Positions 57,701 through 64,000 of a stretch of DNA of 64,000 nt are shown here, in pieces. A model generated the notes under the pieces. The model made no database searches. It worked only from the letters and a program-made list of their open reading frames with translations, and was not told the origin of the DNA. The stretch is from positions 1 through 64,000 of the forward strand of contig NZ_CAMPHN010000002.1 in the NCBI RefSeq assembly GCF_946885885.1. Reading direction: 5' to 3'. Position 1 is the stretch's first letter; every line of letters starts with the position of its first letter. The stretch is from an uncultured Pseudomonas sp. (GTDB lineage Bacteria > Pseudomonadota > Gammaproteobacteria > Pseudomonadales > Pseudomonadaceae). The position numbers were made by a program, and so were the translations under genes.

Positions 57701-57873
57701 CCCTCGACCTGCGGGCCAGCGTGCAGAAAGAATTGGGTTACGAGTTGTCCGCCACCTTGTTGTTCGATTACCCCAATGTGCTGTCGCTGGTGGACTACAT
57801 GGGCATCGAGCTGCTCCAGTTGTGGAGCGTGTCGCCGCTGGCCGAGGAGGCTGAAGCGCTTGCGGAAAACTGA
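54775..57873 (+). CDS. Type I polyketide synthase extension module (KS-AT-ACP)
   Basis: The 1032-residue protein. A short helical N-terminus (MEAFIEQLKSMDRNQLI) may dock to the first PKS. KS covers about 30-455: DTACSSS near 200, HGTGTPLGDPIE near 339, NFGHTESAAG. AT covers about 540-850: GHSFGE near 631, HAFHT near 731, malonyl type. A linker leads to an ACP with GIDSM near 971. There is no KR, DH, ER or thioesterase, so the chain should keep a beta-keto group and must be released by another protein or by attack of a nucleophile. The ATG at 54775 is used; an ATG at 54769 overlaps the previous stop. Confidence 0.94.
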   Translation: MEAFIEQLKSMDRNQLILTAAQLKKASLPEPIAVVGIGCRFPGGVHDPASFWDLVVEGRDAVTDLDDQRWRKEQFFSPRQDMPGRTYVNHMALVEDPDRFDAELFGIGRQEAELMDPQQRWLLEVSWHALEDAGIAPTGVKGQSGGVFVGLMNHDYEQLQHMRGDFDTISGYTAVGNSMAVAAGRLSYFFGLRGPSLALDTACSSSLVSVHLACQALRNKECEFALAGGVNAILSPTTTIAESKALMLSPSGHCHTYDAAADGYVRGEGCGMVVLKRLSDARKAGDRIYAVIRGSAVNQDGNSQGLTAPNGLSQQAVIGAALRQANVSPDAVGFVETHGTGTPLGDPIEIGALLGSYGATPRAVPLQVSTVKTNFGHTESAAGIAGLIKLVLARRHGVVPKLNRFQTLNPHIQLDANKLTLPLENQPWPVEAPFGGVSSFGFSGTNAHIIVGSAPAPAQDTSAPPAQSEYDLICLSAQHAQPLQELERRYADELAQASDSVALAAASRKQRAHLKQRSAWVIKQGRVVDSFSGALTSRVPLTAWMFSGQGSQHAGMAKGLYDYNQVFRATLDECAAHLDKLMPHPLYSLLWGEHMALLDDARYTQPAIFAVEVALSRMWQAQGVKPDYLLGHSFGEYAAACLAEVFSLEDGIRLIWARASSVADHCERGGMVAIKGDLQTAQSWLEDFPQLQLAAINTANSHVLAGPLAAIEQLLDALTEQGVGHKRLSVSHAFHTPMMQAMQESFLAVARTVEYRRPRIPFVSTMTGKVETDLITTPEYWAQHILSPVRFASAVDTALQQRVKCWFEVGPSVTLNAMARQCVEQESEHTWIWSMKEEVDDARSLLSAMARLYCAGHEVDLSGLDSGSPARQVDLPKYPFRDTRYWFEAERSFAYSASDVALRADRAASVQASEEEDTASRGQQLAATLASLDTEEQWLTLVNMTRSALARVLEIEEEEIPLDADLFDLGIDSMKALDLRASVQKELGYELSATLLFDYPNVLSLVDYMGIELLQLWSVSPLAEEAEALAEN

Positions 57874-57908
57874 CCGATAAGCCAATTAGTTGCCAATTTG
57901 TTTATGGG

Positions 57909-57922
57909 CGATGCTAGCATCG
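57909..57922. promoter_or_regulatory. 14-bp perfect palindrome upstream of arsR
   Basis: CGATGCTAGCATCG, lying 13 bases before the arsR -35 element. It could be a second regulator site or an overlap of transcript end signals; no T-run follows, so it is not a classic terminator. Confidence 0.3.
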
Positions 57923-57935
57923 ATCTCAATATATA

Positions 57936-57965
57936 TTGACATGTGCATGTGTGTGCATGAATAAT
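57936..57965 (+). promoter_or_regulatory. Sigma-70 promoter of arsR
   Basis: TTGACA (perfect -35) and AATAAT (five of six for -10) with an 18-base spacer, about 18 bases before the arsR ATG. The spacer is filled by the candidate ArsR operator, the usual geometry for an autoregulated repressor. Confidence 0.65.
57940..57959 (+). promoter_or_regulatory. Candidate ArsR operator inside the arsR promoter
   Basis: CATGTGCATGTGTGTGCATG lies between the -35 and -10 and aligns without gaps to the sequence at 41358-41377 before the AroA-like gene. Binding here would block polymerase and give autorepression. Confidence 0.5.
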
Positions 57966-57982
57966 CGATATGGAGAGCCCAT

Positions 57983-58306
57983 ATGAGCGAATTGCACCAG
58001 ATTTTCGATTCAAAGTTGTTCAAGGTCCTTAGCGAGCCGGTGCGCATCGACATTCTCAAGGTGTTGGCGCAGCACGGCCAGATGGACATCGCAGAGATCA
58101 CCGGCTACTTGCCGCAGGATCGCTCCGTGGTTTCGCGGCACCTCAGCGTCATGCACGACGTGGGGGTGCTGAAGGCGGAAAAGCGCGGCAGGCACATATT
58201 TTACGAACTCGACGGGCTGGCAATTTTGCACCGTTTGGAAGGCATCGCTAAAGCGATAAGGCATTATTTCGAGAGCTGCTGCCCCGAAGCGCTCAAGGAC
58301 GAGTAA
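57983..58306 (+). CDS. ArsR-family transcriptional repressor with a C-terminal vicinal Cys pair
   Basis: The 107-residue winged helix protein has FKVLSEPVRIDILKVLAQHG, recognition helix DRSVVSRHLSVMHDVGVL and wing RGRHIFYELD. The classic ELCVC arsenite site of E. coli-type ArsR is absent. Instead Cys99-Cys100 (FESCCPE) lie in the last helix, similar in position to the C-terminal thiol sites of some ArsR proteins that bind As(III), such as that of Acidithiobacillus ferrooxidans. Candidate operators lie in its own promoter and in front of the AroA-like gene. It likely derepresses the cluster on arsenic exposure; the inducer is inference. Confidence 0.9.
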   Translation: MSELHQIFDSKLFKVLSEPVRIDILKVLAQHGQMDIAEITGYLPQDRSVVSRHLSVMHDVGVLKAEKRGRHIFYELDGLAILHRLEGIAKAIRHYFESCCPEALKDE

Positions 58307-58361
58307 TGGTTTAGCGCCGCCCCAAACGCGCCAGTTCGTCCTGACAGGCTCAGGAGGACGG

Positions 58362-60755
58362 ATGTTCAACGGACTGGTTGTATTTTCGGTAAAGCGGCCC
58401 TGGTGGGTCATTCTCGTATCGCTGATCGTCTTCGGGCTTTTCGCCAGCCAACTGCCGAAGTTGCAGGTCGATGGCCGGGTCGAGGCGCTGGTTCCCGAGC
58501 ACAACGCCCATGTGACCCTGCGCAATGAAATGGAGAAGGTGTTCGGCGCGGCCGGCTTCATCATTATCAGCGTCAGCGAAGACGAAGTGTTCAGCCAGCC
58601 GGTGCTCGCTTCGGCCTACGCGCTAAGCAAGCAACTGAGCCAATCGCCTCACGTTCGTGAGGTGCATTCGATTTTCTCCAAGCAATATCTCCAGGGCGGT
58701 GGCGGTACCTTCGAGGTCGGCCAGATCGTCGATGACCCCGACTCCGGGCGCTTCAATCCCGTGCTCATTGAGCAACGCCTGGCGAGCGACCCGGTATACA
58801 GCGGCAACCTGCTCAGCCTCGACGGCAAGGGATTGGCGTTGCTGGTGGAGTTCAATACCGGCACCGCCGACCAGGTCGCCACCGAACTGGTCGAGCAAGC
58901 ACTGGAACAGGCTGGCCTGCAAGGACGCTGGCCGATCGCCGGGCTGGCGGTGATTCAGCATGAAATGAAGCGCTATATGGACCGCGACATGGGGGTGCTG
59001 ATGCCCCTGTTTCTGGTGGTGCTGGCCGCTTTGTTGTTCTTGTCTTTCCATACCGCTCGCGGCGTGCTGGTGCCCTTCGCGCCCATCCTGCTGGCGGTGG
59101 TGGCGAGCACCGGTTTGATGAGCATGCTGGGCATCAAGATCACCATGATCACCAATCTGGTGCCCATGCTGATCATCGCGGTGGGCTCGTCCTATTCGAT
59201 CCACTTCCTGAACGAATACTACCGACAAGTCGGTATGGCCCCGGAGGCATCCTCGGCGGCGATTCTGCGCGCAACCGGCCAACATATCGGGCCGATCATT
59301 CTGTTGGCCGCGGCCACGACCTTTCTCGGTTTCATCTCCAATATCTTCAATCCGATAGTCGCCATTCGCGATTTCGCCACCACCCTGGGCTTTGCCGTGG
59401 TGGTGTTGTGGTTGGCCAACCTGACGCTGCTGCCGGCCATCGTCAGCCTGCTGAAACCGGTCACGGGCGTACTTAACGGCCACGCCAAGGGCCGCTTCAA
59501 CCGCCTGCTCGATCGTGTGCTGGAACTGCTGGGGCACGGTATCGTCAACCGGCGCTGGTGGGTGCTGGGCCTGGGAGCGCTGCTGGTCGGCAGCTCGGCG
59601 TACTACCTGCAACAGGTGAAAGTGGAATCGTCGGGGCTGAGCTTCTTCAAGGAAGACTCGAACCTGGTGCGTTCGTCCCGGGCGATCTCGCAATCATTCG
59701 GCGGCGTGGTGGGTTTCAACTTCGTCATCGATACCGGCAAGGTGGATGGCGCCAAGGATCCCGCGGTACTGAGCACTTTGGCCGCATTCAAGGATTGGCT
59801 GCACAGCGAGTATGGGGACCAGGTCAAGGTAACCCTGTCGCTGGCCGACTACATCAAGCAAATGAGCGGTGCCTACAACGGCGACAAGAGCTATCACCGG
59901 ATTCCCGAATCCGCCGGGGAAGTGGCCCAGTACATCGAGATCTTCAGCTGGGGCGCCGACGTGCGTGAAAGCCTGCGCAACGTGGTCGACGAGGACTTCC
60001 GCTTGCTCAGCTTCGGCGGCCGCTTCGCCTTGATCGAATACCCGGACGGCAGCTACCGGGAAGAAAGCCTGCAGAACCAGAAACGCATCATCGATGCCGC
60101 CAGCGCCTGGCTGAAGGCGAACTTGCCGGCAGGGGTGGAAGCCAAGCCCTACGGCGACATCATGATCGTCTCGGATATCAACGACAGCATCATCCGCGGC
60201 CAGATCATCTCCGTAGTGTTGGCGCTGATCTGCGTGCTGGTCGTCACCACCCTGGTATTCCGTTCGCTGCTGGGCGGCATCATCAGCCTGATTCCGGTAT
60301 CCCTGGCGGTGGTGGTGAACTTCGGTTTCATGGGGCTGTTCGGGATTCCGCTGAACATCGCCACCGCGCTGGTCTCGGCGATGGCGATCGGTATCGGCAT
60401 CGACGACACCATTCATTTCCTGATGACCTTCCAGCAGCAGGTTCGCCAGCACGGCAATTATCAGCGTGCCTTTGTCGACACCCTGCAGCAAAGCGGCCGG
60501 GCGATCATCTACACCTCCCTGGCCTTGATCGGCGGTTACCTGGTGCTGATGGTCTCGCCCTTCACCCCGATCATCTACTTCGGTGTGTTGAACATCGTCA
60601 CCATCCTGTTCGCCACGCTCGGCACCTTGCTGTTGCTGGGGGCGGTGATTCTGGTGCTACAGCCGCGTTTTCTGTTGCGCGGCGCGGCGCTAAGCCAAAC
60701 GCCGCTGCCGGAGCTGCAGCCGCGCGCCGTTAAATCCGATGCCCAGGAGGCTTGA
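58362..60755 (+). CDS. RND/MMPL-family exporter
   Basis: The 797-residue protein has two repeated halves, each with one leading membrane helix, a periplasmic domain and a five-helix sterol-sensing/MMPL bundle: about 205-365 (LVPMLIIAVGSSYSIHFLNEYYR) and about 610-770 (ALVSAMAIGIGIDDTIHFLMTF). The family moves lipids, hopanoids and lipid-like products across or out of the inner membrane, driven by proton flow. It lies 55 bases after arsR and is followed by LolA-like and beta-barrel-like genes, so it may export the acyl-polyketide product of the cluster. Confidence 0.92.
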   Translation: MFNGLVVFSVKRPWWVILVSLIVFGLFASQLPKLQVDGRVEALVPEHNAHVTLRNEMEKVFGAAGFIIISVSEDEVFSQPVLASAYALSKQLSQSPHVREVHSIFSKQYLQGGGGTFEVGQIVDDPDSGRFNPVLIEQRLASDPVYSGNLLSLDGKGLALLVEFNTGTADQVATELVEQALEQAGLQGRWPIAGLAVIQHEMKRYMDRDMGVLMPLFLVVLAALLFLSFHTARGVLVPFAPILLAVVASTGLMSMLGIKITMITNLVPMLIIAVGSSYSIHFLNEYYRQVGMAPEASSAAILRATGQHIGPIILLAAATTFLGFISNIFNPIVAIRDFATTLGFAVVVLWLANLTLLPAIVSLLKPVTGVLNGHAKGRFNRLLDRVLELLGHGIVNRRWWVLGLGALLVGSSAYYLQQVKVESSGLSFFKEDSNLVRSSRAISQSFGGVVGFNFVIDTGKVDGAKDPAVLSTLAAFKDWLHSEYGDQVKVTLSLADYIKQMSGAYNGDKSYHRIPESAGEVAQYIEIFSWGADVRESLRNVVDEDFRLLSFGGRFALIEYPDGSYREESLQNQKRIIDAASAWLKANLPAGVEAKPYGDIMIVSDINDSIIRGQIISVVLALICVLVVTTLVFRSLLGGIISLIPVSLAVVVNFGFMGLFGIPLNIATALVSAMAIGIGIDDTIHFLMTFQQQVRQHGNYQRAFVDTLQQSGRAIIYTSLALIGGYLVLMVSPFTPIIYFGVLNIVTILFATLGTLLLLGAVILVLQPRFLLRGAALSQTPLPELQPRAVKSDAQEA

Positions 60756-60758
60756 GCC

Positions 60759-61523
60759 ATGAAAAGCGTTCTCTCCGTATTACTGATGCTCGCACTGCCC
60801 GCTGTGGCCAGTGCGCAGGACGCCCGGGAACTGATGGACAAGGTCAACAACCGCTATGTCGGCGATGACGCGCTCAGCGAAGTCACCCTCGAGTACACCA
60901 GCAAAAGCGGCAGCAGCAAGGAATACCAGCTGCGCATCTGGAACATCGAGGAAAGCGCCGGCAACAAGACGCTGCTCAAATACACCGCGCCGAACTTCAT
61001 GCGCGGCAGTGGCGTGCTGGTGCATGGCGAGGACAAACAAGAGACCTTGCAGTGGTTGTATCTGTCGCAGGCGGCGAAGAAGGAAGCGCGCAAAATCGCC
61101 AGTTCCGAGCGCGGTAGGCCACTGTTCGGCACCGACATCTTCTACGTGGATATCGAAGCCAAAGCCACTGCGGATTTCACCTACCAACACCTGCGCGATG
61201 AAGTGCTCGACGGCATCGCCTCGGTCGTGGTCCAGGCCGTGCCGAACAAGCCGGACTATCCCTACGAGCGGACGATTTCCTGGGTCGACCCCGAGCGCTT
61301 GCTGGAGCTGAAAGTCGAGTACTACCAGGACGGCAAATTGCTCAAGACCCTGATCGCCGAACAGACCGAACAGATCGAAGACGTCTGGACCGTGACGCGC
61401 TCCAAGGTGGTGAATGCCAAGCAAGGCTCCAGCACGGTGATGAACATCGACAAGATCGATTACAACCTCGGGTTGCAGGTCGATCAATTCAGCTTCAAGG
61501 CGTTAACGGCCAGAGAGATTTGA
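60759..61523 (+). CDS. LolA-like outer-membrane lipoprotein-sorting family protein
   Basis: The 254-residue protein has a signal peptide (VLLMLALPAVASAQD) and the LolA-like opening ARELMDKVNNRYVGDDALSEVTLEYTSKSG. An antiparallel sheet with RIWNIEESAGNKTLLKYTAPN and a conserved SSERGRPLFGTD segment follow. COG2834-type proteins of this kind often sit directly after MMPL exporters, as here (three-base gap). It probably carries a lipidic substrate through the periplasm. Confidence 0.87.
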   Translation: MKSVLSVLLMLALPAVASAQDARELMDKVNNRYVGDDALSEVTLEYTSKSGSSKEYQLRIWNIEESAGNKTLLKYTAPNFMRGSGVLVHGEDKQETLQWLYLSQAAKKEARKIASSERGRPLFGTDIFYVDIEAKATADFTYQHLRDEVLDGIASVVVQAVPNKPDYPYERTISWVDPERLLELKVEYYQDGKLLKTLIAEQTEQIEDVWTVTRSKVVNAKQGSSTVMNIDKIDYNLGLQVDQFSFKALTAREI

Positions 61524-61526
61524 TTC

Positions 61527-62786
61527 GTGTCGATGAGAGAGGGATTGCTCGCACTGCTGTTATCGGCACCTGTATTGGCCAGTGCCGGATGGAATCACAC
61601 CGGCACCGTCAGTCTGCGCCTGGATGGACGCGAGGCGGGCGAATCCGCTTTGCTGGGCCGCGCCGCCGTGGAAACCTCGGGCGAACTGTCCGAGCGTTTG
61701 ACCTTGCAAATGGAAGTCGAAGGCAACGGCGAAACCTCGGTGGAGGGTGCCAGTGCTGAGCTGCGCACGCTGCTGTTGAACTGGCAGGTACACGACGCCG
61801 TGCACCTGTTCGCCGGTTGGCAGCAGCAGGTATGGGGGCGGGCCGATGAAGTGAATCCGCTGGATTTCGCCTTCGCCGAGGACACCCGCTGGTATTACCT
61901 GGAGCCACGTGCGCAACGCAAATTGTCGCGCTTGTCCGCCGGCACGCGCATCGAGTGGGGCGATTCCAGCCTGGCGCTGTTTTATTTCCCGGAGTCCTCG
62001 CGCAACCACTTGGCCGACGACGATAGCATCTGGTGCGAGCGGGCCTGCGATTTTGCCGACCCCGATTTTCAGCGTGAGCAATTCGCCGCGTTGGGCTTTG
62101 CCGTCAATACCTCCAAGGCATCCGCGCCGCGGCACGAGTGGGCGGGACGCTTCACCAGTCGCGCGGGCGGGCTGGACTACGGCGCCGCGGTGTATTACGG
62201 CACCGACCACCGCCAGCGGGTGGAACGGACATTCGTCGCGCCCGGCGTGGTGGCGCTGGAGACCAAGGAATACCAAAGCCTGTCTTATGGTCTCGATGCG
62301 GCCTACGCGCTCGGCGATGTCGTGGCCCGCGCCGAGCTGGCGCGTTACCAGGACGTGAAGCTGTATATCGATCCCGAGTTGCCACGCTATCTGGCCGACG
62401 ACGACGGCCTGACGGAAACCGATGCGACCGCGGCGATCCTGTCGTTGGATTACACCGCCCCTGGCGATATTTATCTGAACGTCCAATACCAGGATGTCTG
62501 GCTGGGCGAGCCCGAAGACGAGGTGATCCTGCCGCGGGAGTTGAATCTGGCCACGTTTCAGATCGCCAAAACCTTCTATGAGCCGGAGGTCAAGATCGAA
62601 TGGACCACGCTTTACGACATAGGCAAAGAAGGCGGTTTCAGCAAGCTGGAAGCGCGTTGGCAGATGGACATGCAATGGTTGTTATCCGTCGGCTGCCTGG
62701 TTTTCGACGGTGAGGACGGTGCCGAGGATTACGGCGCCTTTCGAAAAAACAACAGCGTTTATCTAGCGACGCAATATCAATTCTAG
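61527..62786 (+). CDS. DUF1302-like outer-membrane beta-barrel protein
   Basis: The 419-residue protein has a signal peptide (ALLLSAPVLASAGW), then repeated amphipathic strands such as GTVSLRLDGREAG, LEPRAQRKLSRLSAGTRIEWG and FQIAKTFYEPEVKIEWTTLYD, with a terminal Phe (VYLATQYQF). It resembles the DUF1302-type proteins that accompany MMPL and LolA-like genes. With those two it would complete a path from inner membrane to outer membrane. The start could also be the ATG a few codons further in. Confidence 0.78.
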   Translation: MSMREGLLALLLSAPVLASAGWNHTGTVSLRLDGREAGESALLGRAAVETSGELSERLTLQMEVEGNGETSVEGASAELRTLLLNWQVHDAVHLFAGWQQQVWGRADEVNPLDFAFAEDTRWYYLEPRAQRKLSRLSAGTRIEWGDSSLALFYFPESSRNHLADDDSIWCERACDFADPDFQREQFAALGFAVNTSKASAPRHEWAGRFTSRAGGLDYGAAVYYGTDHRQRVERTFVAPGVVALETKEYQSLSYGLDAAYALGDVVARAELARYQDVKLYIDPELPRYLADDDGLTETDATAAILSLDYTAPGDIYLNVQYQDVWLGEPEDEVILPRELNLATFQIAKTFYEPEVKIEWTTLYDIGKEGGFSKLEARWQMDMQWLLSVGCLVFDGEDGAEDYGAFRKNNSVYLATQYQF

Positions 62787-62795
62787 GGTGGGGTC

Positions 62796-63704
62796 ATGGC
62801 CAGTTTATTGTCGAAAGTCTATGTGAAGATGAAAGAGCTACCGCGCAAGCAATCGGCCCGATTGCTGCCGCTGAAACGCCGTGAACTGCGCGCCGTATTG
62901 AAACTGTTCTATGAAGAAGGCTGGGTGGATTTCACCCTGGCGGATCTGGAGTTCATGTACAACATGAGCCCGGATACCTGCTTCAAGTTCGCCATGGACG
63001 ATGGCGTGATGATCGGCGTTACCTTCGCGCTGCTGCTGGATAACGGCGTGTGTTACCCGAATTCCAGCGTGATCGCGGAGAAGTACCGTAACCAGGTCAA
63101 GTTTCACGGCGAGGTGCTGAAGTACGCCGATGCACTGAAGAAAATCGCCAAGTACGAAATCATGTACGCGGCCCATTGGCTGGTCGACCTGTACAAGGAT
63201 GGTATGGGGTATCGGCCGGCGGGCAAGATCAAACGTCTGCTGTTGACCCGCGTGGCTAACGCCAGCGCTGAAACCTTCGAGCCGCTCAATCAGGGCAACC
63301 TCGAGCAAATCGCCGAGTTTCTGCAGCCGGTCTATAACAGCGAGCGCCGCTCCATTCTGCGGCATGCCCTGGAACTGGAGTTCAAGACCGCATGCGTAGT
63401 GCGCGACGGCCAAGTCGCAGGCTTCGCCATGCGCCGCGCCTTGCCCAAATACGACCAGATCGGGCCGGTGGTCAGTGCCGACCCGGCGCTGGCAGCCGCG
63501 CTGATCGCCCAGCTGCTCGAGCCCGATAACCAGCGTCCGGTGATCATCGACGGCGATATCCAGCGCTTGCCCGCCTTGTTACGCCAAGCCGGTATCGACT
63601 TTACCGAGAGCGAAGTCGAGATGACCAAAATGGTGCGCGGCGACGAATCGTTCCACGAGAACGAAAACATGATCCACGCGATTTACTCCCATTACCTGAG
63701 TTGA
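62796..63704 (+). CDS. GNAT-family N-acyltransferase-like protein
   Basis: The 302-residue protein has two GNAT-like halves. The first (about 27-150) contains LEFMYNMSPDTCFKFAMDDGVMIGVTFALLLDNG, and the second (about 160-295) contains CVVRDGQVAGFAMRRALPKYDQIGPVVSADPALAAALI, resembling the Acetyltransf_18 arrangement. It may acylate or release a product of the cluster, or protect against it; the substrate is unknown. It lies nine bases after the barrel gene, so it is part of the same run. Confidence 0.7.
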   Translation: MASLLSKVYVKMKELPRKQSARLLPLKRRELRAVLKLFYEEGWVDFTLADLEFMYNMSPDTCFKFAMDDGVMIGVTFALLLDNGVCYPNSSVIAEKYRNQVKFHGEVLKYADALKKIAKYEIMYAAHWLVDLYKDGMGYRPAGKIKRLLLTRVANASAETFEPLNQGNLEQIAEFLQPVYNSERRSILRHALELEFKTACVVRDGQVAGFAMRRALPKYDQIGPVVSADPALAAALIAQLLEPDNQRPVIIDGDIQRLPALLRQAGIDFTESEVEMTKMVRGDESFHENENMIHAIYSHYLS

Positions 63705-63709
63705 ATGTC

Positions 63710-64000
63710 ATGGAACGGTTTCAACTTAGCGTGGAAGAGCCGGCGCCTGCCGGAGCGATTGGATTATTGCTCCCGGTGCCTCCCGAAACGCACTTTCAGC
63801 AACCGATTGCCGCGCGCTTATTACACGGCGGCGATGAAGTAACGCTGCTACACGAGGCGCGCCAAGGGCAAGCCGCTTTTGTCCTGAAGGTGCGGGGCGA
63901 TTCGCGTATCGAACAGCCGCTGGTGGAATACCGCATGGCGTTGCAGAGCGCCGCCGCCAATCCCCGGCACTATGGGCTCGCCAATGGCGCCAGTCTGGCC
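63710..64000 (+). CDS. Partial protein, cut off by the window end
   Basis: The first 97 residues are visible, starting at an ATG five bases after the previous stop. The sequence has strands such as GAIGLLLPVPPETHFQQPIAA and LVEYRMALQSAAA, loosely resembling the N-terminal domain before transglutaminase-like folds. That is a weak resemblance and I give no function. Its spacing makes it a further member of the cluster operon. Confidence 0.5.
   Translation, partial: MERFQLSVEEPAPAGAIGLLLPVPPETHFQQPIAARLLHGGDEVTLLHEARQGQAAFVLKVRGDSRIEQPLVEYRMALQSAAANPRHYGLANGASLA

Overview
The window looks like chromosome of a gammaproteobacterium, most likely Pseudomonadaceae. The reasons are GC-rich codon use, a DctBD/TRAP dicarboxylate locus with a sigma-54 promoter, and a Pseudomonas/Stutzerimonas-style intergenic palindrome. 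Assignments rest on reading motifs by eye; no database search was run.

Layout. (1) 1-6.1 kb, minus strand: a dicarboxylate TRAP transporter (dctP, dctQ, partial dctM) and its two-component system DctB/DctD. A -24/-12 promoter lies upstream of dctP, with two tandem palindromes that look like DctD sites. (2) 6.4-8.0 kb: a methyl-accepting chemotaxis protein. (3) 8.0-11.35 kb, minus strand: rfbBACD for dTDP-L-rhamnose. (4) 11.4-40.8 kb: a large exosortase/exopolysaccharide island. It holds an exosortase fused to an EpsI domain, three secreted proteins with VPLPA/VPLPG sorting tails, the PEP-CTERM TPR lipoprotein, an ExeA-like ATPase, an initiating sugar transferase and export/chain-length/BY-kinase genes. 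It also holds galE, a glycoside hydrolase, a Wzy/O-ligase-like protein, a Wzx flippase, and a run of glycosyltransferases and acyltransferases. (5) 41.4 kb to the window end, plus strand: a biosynthetic cluster of a different kind.

The last region is the most interesting. An EPSP-synthase (AroA) paralog is followed by a four-gene PstSCAB-like oxyanion importer, a phosphoglycerate-mutase-like enzyme, a FAAL-loaded polyketide synthase, a second PKS, an ArsR-family regulator with a vicinal Cys pair, an RND/MMPL exporter, a LolA-like protein, a beta-barrel-like protein and a GNAT protein. AroA-like + iPGM-like + PKS + ArsR is the gene logic proposed for arseno-organic metabolite clusters in Streptomyces (arsenate + PEP to arsenoenolpyruvate, then arsonopyruvate). 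I infer that this is a proteobacterial arseno-polyketide cluster with its own arsenate-type importer and an envelope export module. The regulator gene and the first biosynthetic gene share a candidate operator motif. An arsonopyruvate decarboxylase and a chain-release enzyme are not seen and may lie beyond the window.
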